This document shows positions 27,514 through 36,872 of a stretch of DNA of 64,000 nucleotides, piece after piece. The notes under the pieces were generated by a model. The model did not search any database. It had not been told where the DNA came from and was given only the letters and a program-made list of their open reading frames with translations. The position numbers and the translations under genes are program-made. Origin of the DNA: Dyadobacter psychrotolerans (lineage in GTDB: Bacteria; Bacteroidota; Bacteroidia; Cytophagales; Spirosomataceae); assembly GCF_004349265.1 (NCBI RefSeq), contig NZ_SMFL01000002.1, positions 434,001-498,000 on the forward strand, given 5' to 3'. Position 1 is the stretch's first letter. The number at the start of each line of letters is the position of its first letter.

Positions 27514-28872
27514 TTAGATAAAAGCACTCTCACCGGTTATAGCCCGTCCCACTATCAGAGAATTAATTTCTTTCGTCCCTTCATAAGAATAAATTGCCTC
27601 AGCGTCAGCAACAAAGCGGGCAATGTCATATTCGAGCAGGATTCCATTGCCACCAAAAAGCTCACGGGCATGGTCCACAATAGACCGCATGCGAAGGGTG
27701 CAAAATACCTTGGCAAGAGAAGCATGTTCATCCTGCAGGTCTCCCTTATCCTGCAATTGTGATAAGCGGTATACCATCGTTTGCATAGCAGTAAGATCAC
27801 CCAGCATGGTTACCAGTAAATCCTGAACCAGCTGGAAACTGGCTATTGGTCTGCCAAATTGTTTTCTTTCCAGTGTATATTTTAAAGCAAGTTCATAAGC
27901 ACCTCTTCCGCAGCCAACCGCCTGCCAGGCAACTCCGGCTCTGGTCATACGCAATACGTTGGCGGTATCTTTAAATGAGTTTGCGTTCTGAAGTCGGTCT
28001 TCTTCGCTTACCTTACAATCTGTTAAAGTAATTACAGCATTTTGTACCGTACGAAGGGCCATTTTATCTTCCATTTTTTCAGCCTTAAACCCTGGATTAT
28101 CTTTTCGGACGATAAAACCTTTCACCTGGTTATCTTCCGGATTTCTTGCCCAGATGATGGTGATATCCGAGAACGTAGCATTGCCAATCCACTTTTTCTG
28201 TCCGTTAAGTACCCAGTTATCGCCATCCTTTCTGCAAGTTGTGGTGAGCCCGCCGGCGGCGGCAGAACCTACTTCCGGTTCTGTAAGCCCGAAGGCCCCG
28301 ATGATTTCCATGCGCTGCATCAGTGGCAGCCAATACTGTTTTTGTTCTTCCGAACCGCAGAGGTAAATTGAGCCCATCGCCAGACCGCTGTGTACGCCAA
28401 AAAACGTTGAAATTGAAGAATCGATTCTTGCCATTTCCATTGCTATGAAGCCTTCCAGAAGTGATGAGCGGCCTGCGCAACCGTACCCTTTGTATGTCAG
28501 TCCGCAAATGTCCAGCTTGGCCATAAGCGGAATAATGTGCATCGGGAAATGTGCTTTGTTCCAGTATTCATTGGCAATCGGCTTGATTTCCGTTTCCATA
28601 AAGTTTCTCACTTTAAGCTGTACTGCGCGGTCCTCTTCTGTTAGCGTATCACTTAGTTCGTAAAAATCACCATTCACTTTGGGAGGATCCTTTTTAACTC
28701 CTGAAGAAGCCTGCATCATCCGCATCATTTTGGCCAGATCTTCGTCGCTCATTTTAGAAACAACACCCATAAGCTTGTTAAGATCCACCTTTTTCGATAG
28801 CCGGTTTACAGCCGCCAGATCTATATTTTTTAAAAATAACTTTAATTGAGAATATGATTCGAAGATACCCAT
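27514..28872 (-). CDS. Acyl-CoA dehydrogenase (glutaryl-CoA-dehydrogenase-like) with N-terminal extension
   Basis: 452 residues. The FAD-dependent dehydrogenase core spans about 75-450: IIGAFGLTEPEVGSAAAGGL and WVLNGQKKWIGNATFSD (FAD/substrate contacts), RKQFGRPIASFQLVQ, and the glutamate-bearing YSYEGTKEINSLIVGRAITG near the C-terminus, where the catalytic base of the glutaryl-type enzymes sits. It oxidises an acyl-CoA to its enoyl form and passes electrons to ETF. The first ~65 residues (ending DPPKVNGDFYEL) are extra; they include SKMSDEDLAKMMRMMQASSG and look helical. Its position between imuA and imuB, on the opposite strand, seems unrelated to repair. Confidence 0.9.
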   Translation of the reverse strand: MGIFESYSQLKLFLKNIDLAAVNRLSKKVDLNKLMGVVSKMSDEDLAKMMRMMQASSGVKKDPPKVNGDFYELSDTLTEEDRAVQLKVRNFMETEIKPIANEYWNKAHFPMHIIPLMAKLDICGLTYKGYGCAGRSSLLEGFIAMEMARIDSSISTFFGVHSGLAMGSIYLCGSEEQKQYWLPLMQRMEIIGAFGLTEPEVGSAAAGGLTTTCRKDGDNWVLNGQKKWIGNATFSDITIIWARNPEDNQVKGFIVRKDNPGFKAEKMEDKMALRTVQNAVITLTDCKVSEEDRLQNANSFKDTANVLRMTRAGVAWQAVGCGRGAYELALKYTLERKQFGRPIASFQLVQDLLVTMLGDLTAMQTMVYRLSQLQDKGDLQDEHASLAKVFCTLRMRSIVDHARELFGGNGILLEYDIARFVADAEAIYSYEGTKEINSLIVGRAITGESAFI

Positions 28873-29088
28873 CTTACTTTTTTTTAGTTTTGATATTTGC
28901 TTACAACACGCTTAATATAATGCCTGACATCGGTTAACTGTATAAAAATGGGGATATTATTTCTGGTTTAGATCTAACATCAATTGTAATAACAAAATAC
29001 ATATTTGGCGTAAAAGCATAGTCATGGATAATTTACAGGCAATATTTTTGCTATGACAAATAGAAATGTTATTATTAGAAACCAATTA

Positions 29089-29107
29089 TTGTTTCCATTA
29101 GCAACAA
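29089..29107. promoter_or_regulatory. Palindromic operator candidate upstream of imuB
   Basis: TTGTTTC-CATTA-GCAACAA: same arms and spacing as the site at 24894-24912 with one arm mismatch (T for G). It lies 33 bases upstream of the imuB ATG. It is probably the second target of the LexA-like repressor, controlling imuB-dnaE2. Confidence 0.72.
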
Positions 29108-29140
29108 TTTAAGTTTTATATCACTTAAACCGATAAGCAA

Positions 29141-30640
29141 ATGTCCAGGCGCTATGTAAACATTTGGTTTCCTCATCTGACCACCGACAGACTCATTATC
29201 CGTAATCCGGATTTGAAGGAAATAGCATTTGTCCTTGCCAGTCCCGAACGCGGAAGAATGGTAGTAAAGGCGGTGAATACTGTAGGTGAGGTAAACGGGA
29301 TCGGGCCAGGGATGGTTGTAGCTGATGCAAAGGCTGTATTCCCTGAGTTGCAGGTCATGGATTATAAACCGGAACAGGCAGAAAAACTACTTAATGCTTT
29401 AGCGGAATGGTGCATACGTTACACACCAATTGTTGCGGTTGATCTGCCAGACGGTTTAATACTGGATGCCACTGGTTGTGCTCATCTCTGGGGAGGGGAA
29501 CCTGCCTATGTGAATGATATATTTAGCAAGCTAATAAGTTCGGGATATAATGTCAGGGTCTCAATGGCTGATACTGTCGGAGCGGCCTGGGCTGTCTGCA
29601 GGTATGGACCGGATGTTCGGGTAGTGGAATCGGGAAGACATGCCGATGCCCTGTTCGCGCTACCGCCACATGCCTTACGTCTGGATCCGATAATTACAGA
29701 GAGGATGAAAAAACTGGGGATTTACCAGATCCGTAACTTTATAGCAATGCCACGCAATGTGTTGAGAAGACGTTTCGGACAGCAGCTTTTGGATAGAATC
29801 GACCAGGCACTTGGTCCTTCTAACGAACTTATTACTCCGGTTAAACCCATAGAACCTTATCAGGAGCGACTACCTTGTCTGGAACCGATAGTTACGGCAA
29901 CCGGGATTAAAATTGCGTTGCAACGGCTTTTGACAAGTATGTGCCAACGTTTCAAAAATGAAGGTATTGGTCTGAGAAAAGCAATTTTTAAAGGGTACAG
30001 GATGGATGGTAAAATCGAGCAGATTGAAATTGGAACAAACGGCCCCTCTTCCAATACAGAGCATTTATTCAAACTTTTTGAATTGAAAATAGCCACTATT
30101 GAACCCGCCTTTGGTATTGAATTATTTATTCTGGAAGCACCAGTGGTAGAAGATATGGCAGTAGTTCAGGAATCGCTATGGAACGCAAGCGGTGGCAGCG
30201 ATCATATCGGATTACTTGAATTGCTTGACCGGATAGCAGCAAGAGCAGGAATAAACTCCGTTAAAAGATACTTACCGCGGCAACACCACTGGCCGGAACG
30301 TTCCGTTGAAATTGTTTCATCTCTTCAAAAGCAGCTAGAAACGGGTTGGAGAACCGACAGGCCCCGCCCGGTTCATCTTTTATCTAAACCGGAGTCAATT
30401 GTAGTGACAGCACCGATTCCGGATTATCCTCCGATGCTTTTCAGGTATAAAGGAAAAATTCATAAGGTAAAAAAGGCTGACGGTCCTGAGCGCATTGAAC
30501 GGGAATGGTGGCTGGAAAATGGTTTGCACCGCGATTATTATTGCCTGGAAGACGAAGAAGGAGCTCGTTTCTGGATTTTCAGGCTTGGACATTATAATGA
30601 TGATAAACCTGAATGGTTTGTTCACGGTTTTTTTGCATGA
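29141..30640 (+). CDS. imuB: ImuB, Y-family polymerase-like mutagenesis protein
   Basis: 499 residues. The N-terminal Y-family fold begins MSRRYVNIWFPHLTTDRL. GIGPGMVVADAKAVFP and AVDLPDGLILDATGCAHLWGGE follow: the second catalytic acidic pair (usually SIDE) of active Y-family polymerases is missing, as is normal for ImuB. RPRPVHLLSKPESIVVTAPIPDYPP and the C-terminal DGPERIEREWWLENGLHRDYYCLEDEEG are ImuB-type features. ImuB is thought to act as a hub linking ImuA, DnaE2 and the sliding clamp. It is followed by dnaE2 after 61 bp and is preceded by a palindrome matching that in front of imuA. Confidence 0.9.
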   Translation: MSRRYVNIWFPHLTTDRLIIRNPDLKEIAFVLASPERGRMVVKAVNTVGEVNGIGPGMVVADAKAVFPELQVMDYKPEQAEKLLNALAEWCIRYTPIVAVDLPDGLILDATGCAHLWGGEPAYVNDIFSKLISSGYNVRVSMADTVGAAWAVCRYGPDVRVVESGRHADALFALPPHALRLDPIITERMKKLGIYQIRNFIAMPRNVLRRRFGQQLLDRIDQALGPSNELITPVKPIEPYQERLPCLEPIVTATGIKIALQRLLTSMCQRFKNEGIGLRKAIFKGYRMDGKIEQIEIGTNGPSSNTEHLFKLFELKIATIEPAFGIELFILEAPVVEDMAVVQESLWNASGGSDHIGLLELLDRIAARAGINSVKRYLPRQHHWPERSVEIVSSLQKQLETGWRTDRPRPVHLLSKPESIVVTAPIPDYPPMLFRYKGKIHKVKKADGPERIEREWWLENGLHRDYYCLEDEEGARFWIFRLGHYNDDKPEWFVHGFFA

Positions 30641-30651
30641 AAAAATAAGAG

Positions 30652-30684
30652 ACTTTCCAGGTTTTAGAAATCTTGAAAGTTTTT
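30652..30684 (+). terminator. Terminator-like hairpin between imuB and dnaE2
   Basis: ACTTTC-C-AG (30652-30660) pairs with CT-T-GAAAGT (30672-30680) with one internal mismatch and runs into TTTTT. It could attenuate dnaE2 relative to imuB, or be chance; the stem is AT-rich. Confidence 0.35.
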
Positions 30685-30701
30685 AAACTGAATAAGAGAA
30701 C

Positions 30702-33700
30702 ATGACTTACAGCGAACTTCAGATCACATCCAATTTTAGTTTTCTAAGAGGCGGATCTCATCCCGAAGAACTGGTTGAACGCGCTGTGTCTTTGGGTTAT
30801 AAAGCAATTGCTATCACCGACCGTAATACACTCGCAGGTATTGTGAGGGCACATTCAGAAGCAAAAAAGGCAGGTATCCGGCTGATCCCCGCATGCAGGC
30901 TGGATCTTTTGGACGGACCCAGCCTTTTAGCATATCCCACGACCAAAGAAGCTTATGCAAGTCTGTCAGGTTTGCTTTCGGAGGGGAATCTGCGTGCAGA
31001 GAAAGGATCGTGTCATTTGTACAAAAAAGATGTTTATCGTTATACATCCGGAATTAAATTTATAGCCATTGCACCTTCATCACTAAATGAATTTTTTGAT
31101 TTTGATTCTGAATTTAAAAATACACTTTTAGAATATAAACGAAACTTCGGCGAACATCTTTACCTCGCTGCGTCGCGATCATATCAGGGTGATGATACCA
31201 AGAAATTGTACCGGATTGCCGGGCTGTGTGAGGAAATGAATATTCCGATGATTGCTACGAATGATGTGTACTATCACATTTCAGAACGAAGGGAATTACA
31301 AGACGTGGTTACCTGTATACGGGAAAAGTGCACCATTTACAACGCAGGTTTCCGCCTTTATCAGAATGCCGAAAGATATCTTAAACCGATTGACGAAATG
31401 CACAGGATATTCAGACACTATCCGGATGCACTGCTTCGTAGTCAGGAAATTGTTGATGCCTGCCAGTTTTCTCTGGATTCTTTAAAATACGAATATCCCG
31501 AAGAAATCACTAGTGAAGGAAGAACGCCGCTGCAGGAACTTGCAGCCCTCACCTGGAAAGGAGCCATGGACTTTTTTGGCGAATGTATACCTGAGAAAGT
31601 GGAATATGCCATCAAACATGAAATGACATTCATTGAAGAAATGGATTATGCGGCCTATTTTCTTACGGTCTATGACATTGTAAGTTATGCCAGAAAGCAG
31701 AAAATATTATGTCAGGGGAGGGGTTCGGCAGCGAATTCTACGATCTGTTTTTGCCTGGGAATTACATCCGTGGATCCTACCAAATTTGATCTTTTATTTG
31801 AGCGTTTTATCTCATCTGCACGCAACGAGCCTCCGGATATTGATGTGGATTTTGAGCATGAACGCAGAGAAGAAGTAATCCAGTACATTTATAATAAATA
31901 CGGAAGGAACCGGGCCGCCATTGTTGCCACGGTTACCCAGTTACACCAGAAGGGTGCAGTACGTGACGTGGCCAAAGCAATGGGACTTTCAGTAGATGCG
32001 ATCAACCGTCTTTCGAATTCGATTTGGGAATTTACAACAGAATGGTTTGAAGGAACCCGCATCGCAGAACAGGGATTTAATCCGAAGGACCCGCATCTAA
32101 TCAAAATACTTAGTCTCACTGAACAGTTTATGGGTTTTCCAAGACAGCTCGGGCAGCATACAGGCGGCTTTGTAATTACCAGAGGGAAACTTTCGGACTT
32201 ATGTCCGATCATGAATGCAAGAATGGAAAACAGGACTTGCATTGAATGGAACAAAGATGATATTGATGCACTTGGTTTTTTAAAAATCGATGTACTCGCT
32301 CTGGGTATGCTCACTTGTATTCGGAAAGGATTTGATCTGGCTAAAAAGCACTATAATCTGGATCTCACGCTGGCTAACATAGGGCAGGATGACCCGATGG
32401 TTTATGACATGATCAGCCACGCAGATACCATTGGTGTTTTTCAAATAGAAAGCCGGGCTCAGCAGTCGATGCTTCCCAGGCTTAAGCCGAAATGTTTTTA
32501 TGATCTGGTTATTGAAGTGGCTATTGTCCGGCCAGGGCCAATCCAGGGAGATATGGTTCATCCTTACCTCAGGCGGAGAAATGGTGAAGAAAAAATAGAG
32601 TACCCATCCGAAGAATTGAAGGAAATTCTTCACCGCACATTAGGGGTGCCGCTATTTCAGGAGCAGGCTATGAAAATAGCGATTGTGGCAGCAGGTTTTT
32701 CCCCAGCAGAGGCAGATGAACTGCGACGAAGCATGGCCACTTTTAAGGTAAAAGGATTGGTATCGCGGTTCGAAAAAAAGCTGGTAGAAGGTATGACCAA
32801 AAAGGGTTACACCGAAGAGTTCGCAAAAAGGGTTTTTAAACAGCTTGAAGGTTTTGGCAGTTACGGTTTTCCTGAAAGCCATGCAGCCAGTTTTGCTTTG
32901 CTCGTGTATGTGTCATGCTGGATGAAATGCTATTATCCGGATGTCTTCGCAGCAGCTTTATTAAATAGTATGCCAATGGGTTTTTACCAGCCTGCACAGA
33001 TTATAATTGATGCAAAGAAAAATGGTGTGGAAGTCTGGCCGATAGACATTAATTACTCGGGCTGGGATAATATACTGGAAGAAAGTGAAATGATCAGGGA
33101 ATATTACCCTTTAAGACTCGGTTTTCGGCAGATAAAAGGTTTACGGGAAGCTGATGTCCAAATATTAATTGAAGCAAGAGAAAAACCATTTACGCAAATA
33201 CATGAACTAAGGGATGCCGGTGTTTCACAGGTTTCACTGGAAAAACTTGCTGATGCAGATGCTTTCCGATCCATTGGGCTGGACCGCCGTCAGGCTTTGT
33301 GGGAGGTATCTGCGTTAAGTGACCGTCCCATGGGGCTTTTTAAAGGGTGTCCTTCTGAGAGTACTTTTGAAGCAAGTATAACATTGCCGCAGATGAGCGT
33401 ATCGGAGCATGTGGTGCAGGATTATGCATCAACTTCGCTATCGTTAAAAGCGCATCCTGTAAGTTTTATAAGAGAAAAATTAAAATTACTACATGTTGTC
33501 TCTACAAAAGAATTGAGCAATATCGGGGACGGAAGAATTGTGAAGGTAGCCGGATTGGTTTTGGTACGGCAACGCCCCGGCACAGCAGGTGGAGTATGTT
33601 TTATAACCGTTGAAGACGAAACCGGTTTTGCTAATCTTGTCGTTTTTAAAAATTTGTTTGAAACCTACCGTAAAGAAGTACTTCATGCCAGATTACTGAT

Positions 33701-33938
33701 GGTGGAAGGTAAGTTACAGCGGGAAGGAGAAGTCATCCATGTAATTGTCAGACGTTGTTTTGATCTTTCCGGTTTGCTGCGTCAGCTTACAACCCTGGAA
33801 CAAGAGAATCCGCCGGTACTTACGCTTTCCCGTGCGGATGAAAAAGATGAGTATGCATCTCAGGCTGTAAATAAAAGAACCCAGGTTCGAAAGGATGTGC
33901 AGACGGAGATTTTTCCGGCAGGCCGTAATTTTAAATAA
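30702..33938 (+). CDS. dnaE2: Error-prone DNA polymerase DnaE2
   Basis: 1078 residues, the length of DnaE2 rather than replicative DnaE. The N-terminal PHP domain opens SNFSFLRGGSHPEELVERAV and AIAITDRNTLAGIVRAH. The polymerase active site contains PDIDVDFEHERREEV, with the aspartates at about 379-383. GRGSAANSTICFCLGIT, FPRQLGQHTGGFVITRG and GSYGFPESHAASFALLVY are DnaE2 family blocks. A C-terminal OB domain (GLVLVRQRPGTAGGVCFITVEDETGFANLVVF) follows. It performs translesion synthesis and makes damage-induced mutations in partnership with ImuB. It is the second gene of the imuB-dnaE2 unit. Confidence 0.96.
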   Translation: MTYSELQITSNFSFLRGGSHPEELVERAVSLGYKAIAITDRNTLAGIVRAHSEAKKAGIRLIPACRLDLLDGPSLLAYPTTKEAYASLSGLLSEGNLRAEKGSCHLYKKDVYRYTSGIKFIAIAPSSLNEFFDFDSEFKNTLLEYKRNFGEHLYLAASRSYQGDDTKKLYRIAGLCEEMNIPMIATNDVYYHISERRELQDVVTCIREKCTIYNAGFRLYQNAERYLKPIDEMHRIFRHYPDALLRSQEIVDACQFSLDSLKYEYPEEITSEGRTPLQELAALTWKGAMDFFGECIPEKVEYAIKHEMTFIEEMDYAAYFLTVYDIVSYARKQKILCQGRGSAANSTICFCLGITSVDPTKFDLLFERFISSARNEPPDIDVDFEHERREEVIQYIYNKYGRNRAAIVATVTQLHQKGAVRDVAKAMGLSVDAINRLSNSIWEFTTEWFEGTRIAEQGFNPKDPHLIKILSLTEQFMGFPRQLGQHTGGFVITRGKLSDLCPIMNARMENRTCIEWNKDDIDALGFLKIDVLALGMLTCIRKGFDLAKKHYNLDLTLANIGQDDPMVYDMISHADTIGVFQIESRAQQSMLPRLKPKCFYDLVIEVAIVRPGPIQGDMVHPYLRRRNGEEKIEYPSEELKEILHRTLGVPLFQEQAMKIAIVAAGFSPAEADELRRSMATFKVKGLVSRFEKKLVEGMTKKGYTEEFAKRVFKQLEGFGSYGFPESHAASFALLVYVSCWMKCYYPDVFAAALLNSMPMGFYQPAQIIIDAKKNGVEVWPIDINYSGWDNILEESEMIREYYPLRLGFRQIKGLREADVQILIEAREKPFTQIHELRDAGVSQVSLEKLADADAFRSIGLDRRQALWEVSALSDRPMGLFKGCPSESTFEASITLPQMSVSEHVVQDYASTSLSLKAHPVSFIREKLKLLHVVSTKELSNIGDGRIVKVAGLVLVRQRPGTAGGVCFITVEDETGFANLVVFKNLFETYRKEVLHARLLMVEGKLQREGEVIHVIVRRCFDLSGLLRQLTTLEQENPPVLTLSRADEKDEYASQAVNKRTQVRKDVQTEIFPAGRNFK

Positions 33939-33951
33939 TAACTTTCCCCAG

Positions 33952-34419
33952 TTACTTCTTTTTCACATATATTTCTACAATTTCCTGGTTAATATTCAGG
34001 CTGTCTATTTTCTCAATACCGGTTTGAATTAAGGTGTCATTTTTTAGAATCAGTTTAAAATTAAAATCCCTGTTTTCCCAGTCACGATAGTTGCAGTATG
34101 CCAGGTGCTCAGAGTAATTTTCCCCTTCCAATTTGTAGGTTCCGCTTCCTGCATCAAAAACAGCGGACTCACCTTTGCCATAATTTAGGTCATGCTTGAA
34201 AAATGAAAACTCGTTATCAGTAAACATTTTGATCATTTCCTGGCCTTTAACCGGAAAGGTATTCACAGTATCTGTCTTTGTAATTACTTTGGAAGAAACC
34301 AGATTCCAGGTGCCAGCTAACGGCAGAGTTCTATTCTTTTCTGTTACTTCTGATGTAATATTACAGGATACCAACGAAAGCAGAATTGAAAAAACAAAAA
34401 GTTGATTCTTAGATGGCAT
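33952..34419 (-). CDS. Small lipoprotein, lipocalin-like
   Basis: 155 residues. Signal peptide with lipobox LSLVSC, lipidated cysteine at 19. The body (LAGTWNLVSSKVITKTDTVNTF, MIKMFTDNEFSFFKHDLNYGK, SGTYKLEGENYSEHLAYC) has the opening GTW and strand pattern of lipocalin-like domains. Function unknown; possibly a small-molecule-binding outer-membrane or periplasmic lipoprotein. It is convergent with dnaE2, stops 13 bp apart. Confidence 0.7.
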   Translation of the reverse strand: MPSKNQLFVFSILLSLVSCNITSEVTEKNRTLPLAGTWNLVSSKVITKTDTVNTFPVKGQEMIKMFTDNEFSFFKHDLNYGKGESAVFDAGSGTYKLEGENYSEHLAYCNYRDWENRDFNFKLILKNDTLIQTGIEKIDSLNINQEIVEIYVKKK

Positions 34420-34546
34420 TAGAGTGGACCGTGTTAGAATATTTGAAAATCTGCAATAGGCTGAATAAGAGTTCCGCCAAGCAAAGAAGATCTGTTAGCA
34501 GAATTTATACTTACTAACAGATCTTTATCAAACAATGACTTTTTAC

Positions 34547-36463
34547 CTATTTTGTAACAACAACTTTTGAAAATTTGCTTTCTCCATTACTCTGTGTAAT
34601 TTGAATCAAATACAAGCCCGGCTGCAAATGCTTAACGGATAATCCATCACCAATCTTAGATGATTTTGATACAATTTGACCCAAGGAGTTAAAAAGATTT
34701 ACCGATTGGATCTTATTATCATCATCAGAGATAAACAGCTTATCAGAAACTGGGTTAGGATAAAGTAAAATATCCCTTCTACTGAAGTTAAGCATTTTTA
34801 CGGTACTGTAAGCAAATGTTCCATCAGTATCTGTCATTTTTAAACGGTACAAATTTTCGCCATCAGCAGGTGTATGATCGGTGAATGTGTAATTCAAGGG
34901 CAAATGACTTTCTACAGCCGCCTGTACTTTCCCGATTTTATTCCAGTTTTTGCCATTTCCGCTGCGTTGTATTTCGAAATTATCGCTATTGTATTCGCTG
35001 GCAGTGTTCCAGGAAAGTAGCGCCCTGTTTTCGTTTTTTTGCACATTAAAACTGGTCAGTTTGATTGGTAAGGGTAAGGGAGATGAGCTGCTAAAGAAAT
35101 AAACTGCCCCTGCATCCAGCACGTTATTATTATCAGTTGCATCGGCATCTTCAAGATTAGAGCCTATAAGTAAATTAGCTCCATCAATAGCTAGTGTAAA
35201 ACCAAAATTGGTATCCGTGGCACGTAATCTTGCAGTGAGTTTATTTGTTTGCATCCATTGATCAGCTCCTCCGCTGTTTTTTGAATATACGTACGCAGAA
35301 CCGGAGTTTTCAACGTGATTGTTTTCAAATACGTCATGATTTTCCGTTTTGGCTCCAACTACTACAAAGTCATTGCTGATAGCTACGGCGTTCCCAAAAC
35401 CATCTTGCGATTCCCGGAATTTAGCAGTAATTTTTTTAATCATTCCCCAACCGTCGGATCCGCCCAAATCATTTTTGAAGATGTAAGCTGAGCCTGTGTT
35501 ACTTAATTTATTATCCTCATTTTCGTCTTCGTCATCATTAACTGCTCCGACGACTGCATATTCATCACTGATAGCTACGGAAGTACCAAAGGTGTCGTAC
35601 TCACTTTGAAGAGGTGCTTCAATTTTTTTTACCTGCCCCCAATTATCCTGGCCCAAATGATCTTTTTTAAATATATAGGCAGCACCTGCCCCGTAAATCA
35701 AAGGGTTTACATGAGATTTCTGACCGGCGCCCACAATCGCATAATTTCCGCTGATAGCGACGGAAGTGCCGAATTGGTCGCTTCCGTCGCGGTCCGATGC
35801 GATTAAATGTTTTAACAAGCCCCACTTATTTAAACCGCCTTGATCCTTTTTAAACAGATATGCTGCTCCTGAGCCCATCAGGCTACTGTTGCCGGAGATA
35901 TTTTCTCCGTAAACACCTACAAGTGCATAATCGCCATTAATTGAGACTTTTTGACCAAAATATGAATTAGAGGAGCGTATAGCCGCAGTAACTTTTTTTG
36001 TAAATCCCCAGTTATCAGTTCCTCCCTGATGTTTTGAGAATATGTAAGCGGCGCCCGAATAGTTAATAGGGTTAAGATCAGATTCATCTTCTTTTTCATT
36101 GGGTGCACCCACAATAACAGTCTCACCGCTAATGGCTACACTCGCTCCAAAGTTGTCGTACTCGCTGCGAACAGGAGCGCATATTTTTTTTACTTGAACC
36201 CAATTGGTCCCATTATGAAACAAAATGTAAGCGGCTCCTGCACCTGAAAGTGAATTACTGCCATTAACGTCTTTTCTCTCGTAAACAGCACCGACTACCG
36301 CGTAGTTACCGGAAATGGAAACGGAACTGCCATAATAACTTAAAAATTCCCGGTCATCGGCTGTTGCTTTAATTACTTTATCCCAATTCTGGGCGAATGA
36401 AAAAATGGAAATAAATTGAAATAGAAAGAGAACTTTTAAAGTGTTGGGCAAAAATTGAAACAT
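34547..36463 (-). CDS. Secreted seven-repeat FG-GAP (beta-propeller) protein with T9SS sorting domain
   Basis: 638 residues from the ATG at 36463, which begins a hydrophobic signal (LKVLFLFQFISIFSFAQ); the open frame reaches 36508 but those residues are polar and unlikely. Seven repeats of ~60 residues follow, each with a FGxSVAISGxYAIVGA-type core and an AYIFxKxxGGxDxWG-type ending, so they can make one complete seven-bladed propeller. A fibronectin-like domain (LPIKLTSFNVQKNENRALLSW, then YRLKMTDTDGTFAYS) comes next. The end is a type A T9SS sorting domain (LYPNPVSDKLFI, SLGQIVSKS, GLYLIQITQ). Probably a cell-surface or released adhesion or binding protein; ligand unknown. Confidence 0.87.
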   Translation of the reverse strand: MFQFLPNTLKVLFLFQFISIFSFAQNWDKVIKATADDREFLSYYGSSVSISGNYAVVGAVYERKDVNGSNSLSGAGAAYILFHNGTNWVQVKKICAPVRSEYDNFGASVAISGETVIVGAPNEKEDESDLNPINYSGAAYIFSKHQGGTDNWGFTKKVTAAIRSSNSYFGQKVSINGDYALVGVYGENISGNSSLMGSGAAYLFKKDQGGLNKWGLLKHLIASDRDGSDQFGTSVAISGNYAIVGAGQKSHVNPLIYGAGAAYIFKKDHLGQDNWGQVKKIEAPLQSEYDTFGTSVAISDEYAVVGAVNDDEDENEDNKLSNTGSAYIFKNDLGGSDGWGMIKKITAKFRESQDGFGNAVAISNDFVVVGAKTENHDVFENNHVENSGSAYVYSKNSGGADQWMQTNKLTARLRATDTNFGFTLAIDGANLLIGSNLEDADATDNNNVLDAGAVYFFSSSSPLPLPIKLTSFNVQKNENRALLSWNTASEYNSDNFEIQRSGNGKNWNKIGKVQAAVESHLPLNYTFTDHTPADGENLYRLKMTDTDGTFAYSTVKMLNFSRRDILLYPNPVSDKLFISDDDNKIQSVNLFNSLGQIVSKSSKIGDGLSVKHLQPGLYLIQITQSNGESKFSKVVVTK

Positions 36464-36872
36464 GGTAGAGGTAGGTGAGTTAAGTTTGAATTTATAGCAA
36501 TAACTCAAATTCTATCAATAAAATAAAATCGGTTTTGCAATTAAGGAAAGACAAGTAGTTAGCTCAATTACTCAACAATCCATTTTTAAACATACCCTTC
36601 TTGGTATAGGTCCGTCAACTCTTACTCATGTAAACGATCTGTTGTAAAGGCTATGCTTTTTATATATTGCTTCAAAATAACTCTGTCTACAGGAATTTTA
36701 AGATTATATGGATGTGAACATCATGAACTTATGTTTCATAATATTTAACATAAAACTTTGTTGATTGTCACACCCAAAATGGTCAGCGTGATTAAATTAA
36801 AATTTTTTATGAGGCACAAGAGTAAAAAATGATATTAATTTGATTAATAGGTTTCGTCTATTTTAATTCTTT
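36464..36872. other. Intergenic region between divergent propeller and GDSL genes
   Basis: About 410 AT-rich bases holding the promoters of two divergent genes. No exact TAnnTTTG/TTTG pair, no strong palindrome and no coding region stand out. Confidence 0.5.
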
